Part shown: piece by piece, positions 13,550 to 26,870 of the stretch
Layout: every line of letters begins with the position of its first letter
Numbering within the stretch: the first letter of the stretch is position 1
Source of the DNA: Hydra vulgaris
Taxonomy: Eukaryota > Cnidaria > Hydrozoa > Anthoathecata > Hydridae
Length of the DNA stretch: 64,000 nucleotides
Direction: 5' to 3'
Assembly (NCBI RefSeq): GCF_038396675.1
Contig: NC_088929.1
Span: forward strand, 37,787,001 to 37,851,000
Program-made: the position numbers and the translations under genes
The notes under the pieces: model-generated
What the model was told of the DNA's origin: nothing
Databases searched by the model: none
The model's input: only the letters and a program-made list of their open reading frames with translations

Positions 13550-14248
13550 GGTGCATCAAACGCCCTATGTTTTTGTAAACAATAAAAATTTTGACAGTAC
13601 CTAAATTAATTTTTTTCCAAATATTGTTTTAAGCTTTTATGTTAAATTTCAGTTTTCTAAGTCAATGTTTAACGGGTCCTTCATTGATGCAAAGTTTTGT
13701 ATATAGATTAACATAGCGAGTAATGTATTACGCGACAATTATAACAAGAAAAACAGCTGGAAAACATTATATTATTAATTTTTATTAAGTTATTTAGTGC
13801 TTACTTATTGTCAGTAAAGTTAAAAATACGGTAGTAATAGTTTACAGTGCATAGTTAGTTGCTTATATCAACTTTAGCTTGATTTTCTTAAATCTGGTTG
13901 CCTTTGACGATCCTTTTCGATCACTTGCAATTTGTTTTGGTACACTACTTTATTCTTGACAGCTATTAAAACGTCGCTGGTAAGCTTAATCTCTCTTTCT
14001 GCACAGTCATCAATGACATTTATTGCTTGAATATTAGTGATTGAAGCTTGATGACGTTTCTCAGCTCATGGTGTAAAATGGCTAAATAGAGCCAGAGGCA
14101 CCATTTCTGCAGTTAGATACCACAAATGGCGCGGAAATGCACGTATGGCACTCTTTGCAATATTAGCATTTACTGCTTCATATTTCAAAAGTTTGCGGAG
14201 GGGCTAAAGATCATTCCAAGGAGCATCTGCAGCTGATGAGCACGTCAT

Positions 14249-15830
14249 TCACCATGTGTTGTAGACATGTATTATAAATACAACAAAATCATATATTTTT
14301 TGCACTTGGTGGGCGGTTGTAATACTCCCTCGAGGAAGTTCGTTAATAAGTTGTTGCAACAGACATATTTTGATATAATAGATTAGTTTGGCCATCCATC
14401 TTGCCTTGTGTAATGCACCCGGTCTGTTAAAGGTGATAACACTGTCTGCTGTATCCTCTGTGTCTAAGAAGAGTGTGCATAGATAAATAAACTTCTTGTA
14501 ATCATCACGTCTTAGTTTAAGCTTAGCTTGAGTAGCCCTCAGGACTTCAGAGCTGCATGAGGAAAGAAACGTTTTGGCTTCTTGACTGTAAGACTTCGTC
14601 GAGTCAAAGCGTGTTAGAGACGATTTCTTAAATATTTTGCCTATAAGACTAAAGTTCTTTCGGAATTTTGAAATAAGAACTATATCAGGTGATCTGGAAG
14701 TATCAATTTTAAGATCTTCAAATACATGTGAAAGCACAACTTCCCCAATATGATGGCGACAGCCAGACCATAGCAAGACTTTACCAAGTCTTTGTTGGTT
14801 TGTCACACATGCTACAGAAACGTGGCCTGTGTTTGAGGCAGTTATGTCAAATGTCATGTTGACAATTGACTCTGTACAATGTCAGGAATTTAATAGATCA
14901 AGTGTTAGATTAGCTACTTTGTTGCCTGAGTTTTCTTCGCCAAATTGATATATTGGAACGCCAAGTAGCTTCAAATTTTCTGCATTTTCAACCACTACAC
15001 AAAGCCGTTCTTCAGACGCGTTCTTATCAGTTAAAGAAGTCATCAATTTTGAGTCCCAATGAAGAGTTACCAAGTCTGATGCAACCAATTGTTCTTTATA
15101 GTCTTGTGCCAATTGCTGAACAATATTTCTCCGGGATCTGCCTTCAGTAGCATAAGAAGTAGACAAATTAGAGCTGTTGCCTTATGACTCTTCAATTAAA
15201 GCTGTTGTAAATGTTGCTTGTTAAGCTGCAGACATATTCAAGCGTGTTGCTAAAGCAACAAGTTTGGGACGTTTCAATATATCATGAGGAATAAATGCAG
15301 ATGTCTTAGTGTGTGAGGAACGGTGATGGCATTTTTTACTTGTCTTTGGAGTCTCAAAATTCATGTCACATTCACCTTCATCGCTATTATCTGTATCTAA
15401 TAGGCTTCGAGTTGCTGTTTCTTCTCCTTCTTCATCTGCTCTTTGCTTCTCTTTAACAGCTCTTCTCTGTACCAATTGCTTTCGCACATTACTTCGTTGA
15501 ATCTTATTATCTAATACGCTATCTTTTGATCCAAAAGTTGCAGCTCTGCTAGTTTTCAAGGAATGGAGAAATGCCATATTTTCAGCATTCGTAATAAGCT
15601 TTTCTACAACAGTTGGCCAGAGTGGAAAAGTTTTACATAGTGAAGCTTCCATAGCATTTATCCTGCTTACAAGTGATGCATTTAACTTGCGTTCCTTTGG
15701 TATTGCCCTGAGTTTAGCATTTTCCTTTAGCAGTTGTATGATGCGTTCACAAGCTTTGAGTTCTGAAATCATTGGAATATTTGCTTTGCCATAAAATACC
15801 ACTAGTTGGTTCAATACTAGTCTTGCTGCT
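14249..15830 (-). pseudogene. Decayed transposase-like gene of the 13.5-16.8 kb element
   Basis: Three consecutive open blocks (15814-15221, 15166-14882, 14857-14249) follow one another with a few stops between them. The first is a Lys/Arg/Glu-rich N-terminal part (VRKQLVQRRAVKEKQRADEE). The second is a short linker. The third contains MTFDITASNTG, then VLLWSGCRHHIGEVVLSHVF, then LRRDDYKKF and ALHKARWMAKLIYYIK. An Asp followed about 25 residues later by a C-x2-H-type pair recalls the RNase H core of hAT transposases. Proteins with the FDTTASNTG...CRHH layout are common as repeated predicted genes in cnidarian and arthropod genomes; that is from memory, unverified. I infer a mobile-element transposase; the superfamily is uncertain. 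Confidence 0.65.
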
Positions 15831-16056
15831 TCCCATTGAGAACGGTGTACATTAGTGATTTTATTTGGAACGGTTTACATTAGTGATTTTATTTAAATTA
15901 GTAAATATGTAAAAATTTTATTATACAATTAAAAAAGATAGTTGCTTACCAACTGATATATTCAAAATAACAGGAAAAAATTCCAAATTTTTCTCTCATA
16001 AGGAAGTCCAAAAATATTTAATTCAGTCAGTTGCAGACAGCAAGGATATAATAACA

Positions 16057-16518
16057 CTGATAAACAAATAAAATTTTATTGTGCAAATCTTGTTAACTAG
16101 GTGGTTTTTTAAAACAAATTAAATATGCTGATTTCAAATATGCAAACCATTTTTCACCATCACGTCAAGTTTTAAAAATATTTGGGTTCAAATCTTTAGT
16201 ATTAGGTAAAGTCCCTAATATTGTCGAAAAAAAAGTTATTCAAAAGTATGTTAACCGTTCCAAATAAAATCACCATTTTTAAAATCTCTATGAAAGTACG
16301 CTTCTTTTGAGACCCAGGTTGACATACTTTTGAATAACTTTTTTTTCGACAATATTAGGGACTTTACCTTAAATACTAAAGAACCCAAATATCTTTACAA
16401 CTTGACGTGATGGTGAAAAATGGTTTGCATATTTGAAATCAGCATATTTAATTTGTTTAAAAAACCACCTAGTTAACAAGATTTGCACAATAAAATTTTA
16501 TTTGTTTATCAGTGTGAT
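16057..16518. repeat. Internal foldback with ~195-bp arms
   Basis: 16057-16250 and 16318-16518 are near-identical inverted copies, for example ACTAGGTGGTTTTTTAAA against TTTAAAAAACCACCTAGT. The spacer of about 67 bp contains GAAAGTACGCTTC. It lies upstream of the pseudogene's 5' end, inside the TIR element. Confidence 0.9.
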
Positions 16519-16767
16519 CAAAGATATAGTATTATTAAACTAAATTAACATTATTTATTTCAAACTTAATCATGAAAAACCGTTAAAGAAATTAATAACA
16601 GTTTATAGTCTATGATAGGTAATGTGAATTTTTTAAATGACTGGAGGTCCCCCTAAATATTAGTATAAGTAAGAAATATTTTATATTATCCCATTTTGGC
16701 CCAAAAGGAAACTTTTTAAAATGGGTACAAGGATATTTAAAAACCTTGGGGCATTTAATGCACCCTA

Positions 16768-16849
<82 letters not shown>

Positions 16850-16862
16850 TATATATACATAT

Positions 16863-16943
<81 letters not shown>

Positions 16944-16951
16944 CATATATT
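16768..16951. repeat. (TA)n array with TACA interruptions
   Basis: About 180 bp, starting exactly at the right terminus of the TIR transposon. Confidence 0.95.
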
Positions 16952-17883
16952 ATGTAATTGTTATAAAAATCTATTAAAGAATTAAACTTTTTTCACCTGA
17001 AAAAAACACTTTCTCTTACTTCCGTGTGCATTGATCAAAAATACTATGCCTTTCAAATTTTATACAGACTTTGAACGCTATGAATTCTTTAATATTGTGT
17101 TTGAATATCTTCAACCACAGCTATTTCTTTAATATGTTTGACTTCAATCACTGATAACAAAACTGAATAGGAAATTATTGATATTCAGGGTTGCCACAAA
17201 AATATTTCATAAGAAAAAAAGCATTTTTTACGAGATTTTGCATCTAATTTGCATCAAAATTTTGTAAATTTGCGGAATTTTTCCGCAAATTTACAAAATT
17301 TTGAACAAAAATAGAGGATTTTATGAATTTTTTTTATTTGAATAGGTTTAACGTTCATGTTTCTACACTTATGGGGTTTGGACAGAGGGTTATTAATGTC
17401 ATCTTTTATGTTAAATGGAATGGATTTGCTAAAGCAATTTTTTACAATCCGATGCACTTTAAATATATATAAACATTTTAAAGAAAACAAAAACAATTTT
17501 TTTAAAGAGATATTTTGAAAAACAATATATGTACAACTTTATATAAAATATAATTAATTTAAAAAACAATGATAGTTTAAAAAAGCATTACGAAAAACAC
17601 TAGTTTAAATTTCTACTTGAATACAATCGCATTCGGGATTAACACGTAACGTGCGTTTAATGCTATTCTAATTTGAATTGCAATATTACTAATCCGTAAC
17701 ATTTTCAAAAACTTCTAACTTTTTTTAACTTTAATTAAAAAATTATTCTTTTTTAACTTTAGAAAAAATTATAGAAATATCGTATAAAAATGGCATGGAG
17801 ACGCCCATAAACTAAATAAATAAAAAAAGAGCGAAGGTGGAAGCGGAAAAAAAAAAAAGACTTACTGACACTAATATTAAATA
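16952..17883. other. No gene seen
   Basis: A+T-rich spacer. A small inverted repeat GTAAATTTGCGGAA / TTCCGCAAATTTAC lies at 17266-17296. No coding frame with recognisable features. Confidence 0.5.
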
Positions 17884-18115
17884 AATTGACATCAAGTTGA
17901 CGTCAATTTATTTTTCAATTTAAATTGACGTCAATTTATTTTTCAATTTAAATTGACGTCAATTTATTTTTCAATTTAAATTGACGTCAATTTATTTTTC
18001 AATATAAATTGACGTCAATTTATTTTTCAATATAAATTGACGTCAATTTATTTTTCAATATAAATTGACGTCAATTTATTTTTCAATTTAAATTGACGTC
18101 AATTTATTTTTGCAC
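17884..18115. repeat. 28-bp minisatellite, eight units each with TGACGTCA
   Basis: The unit AAATTGACGTCAATTTATTT plus TTCAATTT repeats head-to-tail with exact 28-bp spacing. TGACGTCA starts at 17898, 17926, 17954, 17982, 18010, 18038, 18066 and 18094; a degenerate TGACATCA precedes the first. TGACGTCA is the full palindromic CRE/ATF site and lies inside the larger palindrome AAATTGACGTCAATTT. There are no spacers between units, so this is not a CRISPR array. Confidence 0.95.
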
Positions 18116-19143
18116 ATTTAAGTTTTGTTATTTAAAAAACTGATGGATGTTAATGAAGGGTAGAGGGGTGATAAATTGTTTATGAAGGGTAGAGGGGTGA
18201 CAAATAATGCCTATGGACGTCCCAATAAGAAAGAGAAATTTGATAGTATACAAAATAGTTCAGAGTTACATATTAAAAAGTCCATTAGAACCTGATATAG
18301 TTCAAAATAATTTTATCTAATGAAATAGAACTGAGAATTTCAATCATGATTAACATGAAAATGTTGTCAAATCAGTATGCTGAAGCAATACTCTACAATA
18401 TTGATAACCAGTGTTCATACAGCGTACAAAGTGTTAATATGCTTTTATATCATTCTAATAATTTTCTGTGAAACAACTAAATATTTTCTTTGGCGTTACT
18501 ACATGGTAACCCTAAAAAAGCCGCAGCTGAAAATCCAAAATGTTCTCCAATATAGATTTTTAGAAATTCAATAATGTGATACTTCTGTCATATTTTTTCT
18601 CTTCAAAAACCCGTGATCCTTCTTGTAGCCAATGTTTTATTTGCTCCAAGCAATTTCCTGATACTTCTTGTGATCGATGCTTAAGGTGCCAAAAAAGCTG
18701 TTTTTGGATAATTCTTATGGTCAATGTTTTAGCTGCTCGAATGCTGTTTCCTAACAAATAAAAATAACAAATAAAATCAAATATAGATGCAAAATTGATG
18801 TTTCCTAACAAATAAAATCAAATATAGATGCAAAATTGATGTTTCCTAACAAATAAAATCAAATATAGATGCAAAATTGATGTTTGAAAAAGTTCTTTGT
18901 ATACTTTATGCAAAAATACAATTGAACACAAGGCGCAGTTACACATTGTACAGTTGAATATGAGACATAATTAAACAAAGCAGTTATTACATCAAATTTA
19001 TTTTGAAAATCTAATTTAAAACAAAAGTTAAACACCTTAAAACAAAAGCGACACATCTTTTAACAAAAAACGCATCTTTAATTAAGCTTTAATTTTTTTT
19101 TTTTAAAAAAGCAACGTTTTATGTGTATTTAAACAATTTATAA

Positions 19144-19144
<1 letters not shown>
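18116..19144. other. No clear gene; one Cys-rich frame
   Basis: At 18600-18700 (+) the frame reads DPSCSQCFICSKQFP then DTSCDRCLRCQKSCF, two similar Cys-rich blocks, but the flanks give no convincing exon. Nothing else is supported apart from the tandem repeat at 18745-18881. Confidence 0.3.
18745..18881. repeat. Three tandem ~41-bp units
   Basis: The unit starts GTTTCCTAACAAATAAAATC and ends GCAAAATTGAT. The first unit carries a 13-bp internal duplication. Confidence 0.9.

Positions 19145-19241
<97 letters not shown>
19145..19241. repeat. (TA)n array
   Basis: About 95 bp of TA with one AAATA interruption. Confidence 0.95.
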
Positions 19242-19899
19242 CAATATGTTTAGATAAAAGATCTTACAATCGAGGTCATTCACAAACAATTAAAAACTAA
19301 TCTTAAGTTTATACCTTGAAATAGTATTAATAATACAAATTATAATGATAATAATGATAATAAATTAACAATTATAAGAATAAAAAGAAAATTATACAAC
19401 AATAAAGCAATATCAATTTTAAAACAACAATAAACATAATATAGAGTTATATACGGACACAATGTAACAACCTAATATGTAACTAAAACTAAAATAACAG
19501 TAAATAAACAAACAAAAAATTTTTAAATAACACTCACAAATAAAAACGTGTCACACTCACACAAACATTTAGTCACGAAAAGTATAGAGATTTCATAATA
19601 AATAAAAATATTCAAATTAAAAAGGAAATCATATCATAATATCCAGCAAACACATATTAACCACATATCAATAAAATGTTCTATTAAGAAACCTTTAAGT
19701 TGCAAAGAGATTTTTACAACTGAAAGGAAGGCAAAATGATTTTAACAAAGACAAATACAAAATTTAAGCTCAAGACGATGTGGGACAAGGCTTCAATTCC
19801 AAACTTGCAGATTCAATCTGGGGTAAAACGTGTTGATGTCATAAATACTACTCAAAACAAATACTGCTCAAAATCCAGTTCTAAACATAAATAAATAAA

Positions 19900-22780
19900 A
19901 CGCTAAATGAGAACGCCTCTACCAAATCTAGCCAAGGAAGCAGATAGATATGATAAATCAGATCAAGCTGCAGCATTCCTGGCAACTTCAGTCCTTACTG
20001 ATGTTGACATGATTACTAAGGATGATCAGAGTTTGGTGGTTGACAAGAGCAAAGTTTGGCGTGAAAGACTTTAATTAAAGAAGACTTTGAATTAAAGAAG
20101 AATATGAAGAAAAAAAGTAAAGGCATCACAGGCATTTACTTTGATGGCAGAAAAAATACAATTTTAACAAAAGTTATCAGAGAAAATATGCAGCAGCATT
20201 ATCTCAGTCATTTCTGAATATGGCACAAATCATACTGTTTGTGCCAGGTGTTCTAAATTACTCAAACAGGTTGACACTGGCCAACAGAGTGTGGTATTTG
20301 TATATTGCCACTCACAACCATATGGACAATCTTCATGTGATCACACACTTTATAGTCAGCAACTAAGACCAACACTGATTTGCCAATAAGGGAATCCTCC
20401 CTGTGTACCTATTGTGCAAAGCATATTTTCCTAGCAACTCAGCTTCTGAAGGATCTTTATATTAATACTGTTGCTCACATGAAAATACAGTAATACTGTC
20501 GCTTAAGTCAAAGTGCATACTTTGCTCATTAGGGTGACAATTTTTTTGCAAAATAAAACAAACACTTTATCTAATTCTTTTCTAAACCCCTCAGTGATAT
20601 TAGAACTGTTTTTTTTTTTTAAGGACTAGTATTAGTGCTAGATGTAGATTTCACAATTGAATATTATTTTGAAAATGTTTTTAATCATCGTTAATATTTT
20701 TTTACTTCATTAAAATGTATCATTTTGAAAATAATAATGTAGTTTAATGTTTAATTTTTCATTAAATGAATAGTTACATAGTATCATAGTTACATAGTAT
20801 AATAACACTGTATTGCAAAAAGTTTTACAGCAGTTTTGAACATATTTAAACTGTTAACAAAATTACTTAATAAAAAATCGCATATATATAAAAAAGACAT
20901 AATAAACATAGTTTTGGATAAGGTTTATTTAAGGTATTATTTAGGATATTATTTAGTAATGATATCAATTAAATTGAATGATTTGTTTTTTAATTAAATT
21001 CAACTAAAAAATAAACATTAAACATTAATCATGTAATTGCCAACATTAGATACAAAGATCCAATCATGTATTGAAAAGAATATGAAACATGTTAGACATC
21101 TGATTGTCAGTTGTTGAAGAGCCCATTATCTTCTTAAACCTCTTTTTTTTACCTCAGAATTCTAACTAATGGGTTACTTCTAAGAAATTATCAATATTTT
21201 TTTACCTCAGAATATTTAGCTTCTAACTAATGGGTTACTTCTAAGAAATTATCAATACTTAATTAGCAGTAGATCAAAACGATTCAAAAGTATTTATGAT
21301 TATGAGTTTTCTTGTCTTATGGAAATTTTAACATGAAATGCAAAAGAAAAACAATGTGTTATCAGGAAAACGGAGATTTGTGTCTTATTAGAAAAATAGT
21401 GAACATCTGTGAGTCCTGTGGTTTTAAAAACTATATTATTGGTGAGAATAAAACATTATCAACATTTGTGGAAATTCACAAAAAATAGGTACCGATGACC
21501 AAAGTTGCTAGTTTGGAAAAAGGCTACTATAGAAAAGTTAGTTAAAGAGTTTCAATTAATCTCGGAGACTCATTTTGACATTGGAAAATCCAACATTAAA
21601 GAGCTTATTCAACTCAATCAAGATATGCCAAGAAAAAAAGAAAATAAAGAGGAAAGTTTAGCATTTTTGGAAGATCAGAAAATATCATAATAATAATATC
21701 ATAATGATGAGAACTAAAATTACTTAGATGTAAAAGATTTAGAAGCCTCAATTAAAAATCCTGATGGAAACTATTTATGAGATAATTTAATTAATAATTT
21801 AAATATTCATATGAGATAAAGTCTATATCTGAATCAGGTAATTTTTAACATGAAAAAAATTGCATATTGTGACACACATGTTGAATATTTCTTTATATAA
21901 TAAACTTTGAATGTACTTCATTTTCAGTTTTTGTTAATATTGTCCCAGTGGGCAGGTGCGTCAGACATGAGACACCAATTTTCTCATGAGACGATTACAG
22001 GCACTGTGTTGAATACTTACCTTTCTATCTTACAATTTAGTCTGACAAAAACTTTAGGATTCGTCAACCTGTTGCCTGTCATGAAGTTAGATTCATGGTT
22101 GGTGTACTAAATTACAGAACTTTGGAATTAACATCGCCAGTTATAAACTACTTAAATCAAAACTTTTGAGTTAGTCAAATGATTTGTTATATTTTATGGG
22201 TTTTTAAAATCAAGTCTTGCTGAACATTCAGTATTTAATTCATTCAAAGTTGCAAAAATCTCAAAAGCGGAAGAAATTTGAGTAGGAATGGGATATTGAT
22301 CTTTTGCCTTAAGCAGTAATCATGGACTTGCTAATTCTGACCTTAAAAGTCAAGTAATTTCTGGCGTTTTGATGGTCTTAGTAGATGAAAATAATAAAAT
22401 TTGTTAACCTGTTACCTGTGAAAACTGGTTTCATTTTGTCGTTTTGGACTTGGTAAAGGAAATAAAGATTTGGTTGAGAGCATTCCAATATAAAGAAGGT
22501 TTGGACTCGATAGCCTCTACAAGAAATTTGTGCTTTTTATTAAACACCTCAGTGTCACTAATAATTGTGCTGAAAAAAACATTGGATTTATATAAAAGTT
22601 TGTGAACTCTTCACACTCTGAGGATCAGAAACAAAACATTTTGCTGGTTATTCAAGAAAACTGAAAACAGATTTTAAAGAACGTTTATCAAATCTTGCTA
22701 ATAGAAACAAATATTGTTATTTGAAATGCAAACATGCATCATTTGTTAATGTTTGACTCGAAAAAGAAATATGCTGACAA
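19900..22780 (+). pseudogene. Decayed transposon-derived gene (unidentified family)
   Basis: Short conserved-looking blocks on the plus strand are separated by many stops. At 19918-20070 the frame gives NLAKEADRYDKSDQAAAFLA then VVDKSKVWRERL. At 20120-20145 it gives KGITGIYFDGRK. At 20200-20390 a Cys-rich block VCARCSKLL ... YGQSSCDHT appears. At 22590-22790 there is a region with SEDQKQNILLVIQEN. The order of an (E)ADRYxxSDxAAA block, an IDKxKvxRER block and a YFDGRK block recalls repeated predicted proteins of cnidarian genomes; this is memory, not a search. I read it as an old mobile-element gene. Its limits are uncertain. Confidence 0.45.
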
Positions 22781-23094
22781 CTTTGAATATAATGATTTTA
22801 TTTAATAAATATTGTATAATTATTTTCTAATACTTGTTTCATTGTGCAACAAGTATGGTCTGTTTAATTAAGGTAAAATACAAACAATACTTTCAATATT
22901 AACGCAATTAACTGCAACTTTCAGTATTAATGACTTTGAAGCAATAATGGAAATACTTCAAGATAAAAAATGGGGCGATTCCCCATGTCTCAATGTCAAT
23001 GACTACTTCTATTACTTTTTATTCATTTTTAGGTAGATGCAACGAAATATTTAGTATTGAACCAAATTTTTATTTTCAACCCACCCTAATATAT

Positions 23095-23095
23095 A

Positions 23096-23179
<84 letters not shown>
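23095..23179. repeat. (TA)n array after a CACCCTA terminus
   Basis: The array follows CCACCCTAATATATA at 23082-23096, which matches the right end of the 13.5-16.8 kb element (GCACCCTAATATATA), so 23082-23092 may be a relic transposon end. Confidence 0.8.
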
Positions 23180-23182
<3 letters not shown>

Positions 23183-23309
23183 AATAATTTAGTATTTTTT
23201 AGTATTATTTTATTTTATATTAAAGTGTAATTTGTTTCTCATCTTGTACAGGAACTTTTGCTGTTTTTGCTGTTTATATTTTTGTACGGGAACTTTTTCC
23301 GCACCCTGT

Positions 23310-24429
<1,120 letters not shown>

Positions 24430-24530
24430 TAAACAAGATGAAGGAAGCGAATTCCAAAGGATGTTCAAAGAAAGAAATTAGAATGAATTTTAGTAGATGG
24501 CTAGATGGCACAAGAAACAAAACGTCGTTA
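24430..24530 (-). pseudogene. LINE 3'-end fragment (lineage 2)
   Basis: AACAAGATGAAGGAAGCGAA and GAATGAATTTTAGTAGATGG match the 3' region of the LINE at 38518-38730, with the middle missing. Confidence 0.55.
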
Positions 24531-24725
24531 TGATCAAGATTATCATAATTACCATGATCATGATCATGATCATCATCATCATTAGGTTTTAGCCTCTCTT
24601 ATTTATGCGGTTTCTCTAATATAAACAATCTAGAGCATTTTCTTTTCTTAACAAAAGCTCATTCATACAATATGTAAGGCACTCTCTTTAAGTTTTCTTA
24701 CTTTTATCTTTACCATTTAATCCTG

Positions 24726-24804
24726 AGACAGGATCTTGAATCTGATCTTACTTCTGTAGATGATGTTAATCATCTACAGAAGTAAGATCAGATTCAAGAT
24801 CCTG
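24726..24804. repeat. Perfect palindrome, ~37-bp arms
   Basis: ACAGGATCTTGAATCTGATC through TGTAGATGAT is mirrored exactly after a GTTA-type centre. It sits at the 3' edge of the LINE fragment at 24790-25590. Confidence 0.9.
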
Positions 24805-25590
24805 TTGTAAGTGATCAAAAAGAGAAGACTTTTTGTCAAGGAGTATAAAGTTGAGTCATCAGCAAAAAGAGCTACTTTAGATGTAAGGTTGTTGGGAAGA
24901 TCATTAATGTAGATAAGAAACAAAACAGGACCAAGGATAGAACCTTGAGGTACCCCAGAAATTACTGGAAATAATGAAGAGTGTTGGCCTTGGAGGATTA
25001 CTTTAAAAAAGCGGTAGAAAGAAACAATTTGATAATCTCAAAAACTTTTCCAGATACACCATATGAAACAAGGTTATGGAGAAGACCAACATGCCAAACT
25101 TTGTCGAAAGCCTTAGATAGGTCAAGAACAATAGCCCAAGCCTTTCTGCCTCCATCTAATGCACGATAAAATCTTTCAGTCACAGCAGTTAGCCATAGAG
25201 CGAGAGAATCAAAAACCGTATTGATTGTCTGGCAGCAAGTTATTTGACTCAAGATGGGATGTGAAAAATTTTTTATCAAAGACCTTATAACAGAAAGAAG
25301 ACTGATTGCACAATAATTGCAGGGGTCAGAATGTTCACCAGTTTTTGAAAATTGGAACAACAGATGCCATTTTCCAGCAGGCAGGAAAACAAGATTCAGT
25401 CAAGCACTTGTTAAATAGTTTAGAGAAAATTGAAGAGAGTTTTGGAGAACAATTTTGTTAGACTGTGACAAGAATATTGTCTGGACCACAAGCCTTAGAA
25501 GAGTTTAATTGAGATATGAATTTAGCAACAGAAGCTGCTAAATCTTCTTTAACTAACAATCTGCTGCTGATCTTCTCTAACAAACATTGT
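24790..25590 (-). pseudogene. LINE reverse transcriptase fragment (lineage 2, copy B)
   Basis: On the minus strand the order is SKACGPDNI near 25470, SGEHSDP-like TGEHSDPCNYCAISLLSVI near 25340-25280, RFYRALDGG near 25180, VLDLSKAFDKVWHVGLL near 25100 and ALFADDST, the catalytic YADD-type box, near 24851-24874. The frame is broken and the typical 5' and 3' ends are lacking. This is an APE-type, CR1/Jockey-like LINE. Confidence 0.85.
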
Positions 25591-25594
25591 TTGA

Positions 25595-25760
25595 TTCAAC
25601 ATTTTTTTCTAATCTGTATTTATAACTCTTACCCACGGTCATGTTTTTCTTTTATATACAAGCTACAACTTTTTAGGTTTTCAGTTATCCATTTCCTAGC
25701 TTTTTAACCCTATTCTCTATTTTTGAGTTACTCATATTTAATTATCTTACTTAATATTTA
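25595..25760 (+). pseudogene. LINE 3' end in the opposite orientation (copy B, inverted part)
   Basis: The plus strand encodes CFSFIYKLQLFRFSVIHFLA, matching CFPDSYKLQSFKSFVIRYLA at the C-terminus of the LINE at 38518-38733. It lies just after the inverted RT piece, the arrangement expected from twin priming. Confidence 0.65.
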
Positions 25761-26039
25761 CTCATACTTAAAATTGGTTACTTGCAACGTTGTTGGATGT
25801 AAATAAGAGTTTAAAAATATATAAATACATGCCAGTATTTAATAAATAGTAAATGCAAATATAAAATTGTAATATATAAAGTATTATAATTTTTTTTTTA
25901 ACCCAGGCTATCAATCCCTGCTAAATCTTATGATTTTGCAAAGGCCGGGGCCGAGTTTGCACAAAGTTTCATTTTTAGCCAGGGCTAGGGCCCCAGTCAC
26001 TTCCGAGAGCAGGTCCAACTATGTATACAATTTGTTTTT
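25761..26039. other. No gene seen; short GC-richer repeat fragment
   Basis: CAAAGGCCGGGGCCGAGTTT and GCTAGGGCCCCAGTC at 25938-25998 stand out against the A+T-rich background and probably belong to an unidentified repeat. Confidence 0.4.
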
Positions 26040-26870
26040 GCACCCTGTCTAAAAAAGTAAGGGCATCATTTGAAGATTTGTATTCTCATCGAGTACATTA
26101 CCATTCATAAACATTGGAAGATCTAGATTATTGCGATAACAATGAGATAAAAAAAATTTATAAGGAAAAAAAATTCAAATATGAGTTTTATCTGAGTTAA
26201 AATTCACCAGCCACTGAGAACCTCATGCTGTAGGAGAAGTGAGATTCTTTTCAATCTCAAATGCCCCCTTCAAGCAATGAGAGAGTGTTGGCTTCTTATC
26301 AAAACAAAGTTAAATGGTAGTATCATCAACGAACAATGCCACCTTAGATGTGAGAATATCTGGGAGATTATTAGTGCAAATTTAAAAAAGTATAGGACCA
26401 AGGATAGAACTTAACCTCTCCACATCTATCTAATGCATGATAAGTTCTATCAGTTATCACTATTGACAAATCAGCAGTAGAACAAGAAGATCAAAATCCA
26501 TATTGATGATCAGAAAGTTATTAGATTCAAGATGAGAGATTAAGTGTTTGTTAATTAAAGACTCAATAACCTTCCGTATGATAGGAAGCAGACTAATGGG
26601 ACAATAGTTAGTTGAGTCAAATTGCTCTCCAAAATTTTTGAAAATAGGGATAATAGATGTCCCTTTCCAGCAGGCTGTTAATTATAGACGACAGCTCCGG
26701 AGAACACTTCTGCAAGACTATAACAGGTATGTTGGCTGGACCAAAAGCTGTAGAAGAGTCGAAGTAAAAAATCACACCAAAAGTACAAGCAGAGACACCT
26801 TTAATGAACAACATGGCACTATTAGTAATCTGATAATTTACAACTGTTGGTGGAACCAGTCTCGTTGAGA
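26040..26870 (-). pseudogene. LINE reverse transcriptase fragment (lineage 2, copy D)
   Basis: Minus-strand blocks include TAFGPANIPVIVLQKCSPEL near 26700-26760 (pre-RT), a WRAI-SIIPIFKN region near 26630 and ALFVDDTT near 26319-26342 (YADD-type box, Ala to Val). Stops and a deletion of the central RT motifs make it non-functional. Confidence 0.8.

Noticed and set aside
17884..18115. CRISPR-like array
   Set aside because: The 28-bp units are contiguous with no spacers, in an animal genome; it is a minisatellite.
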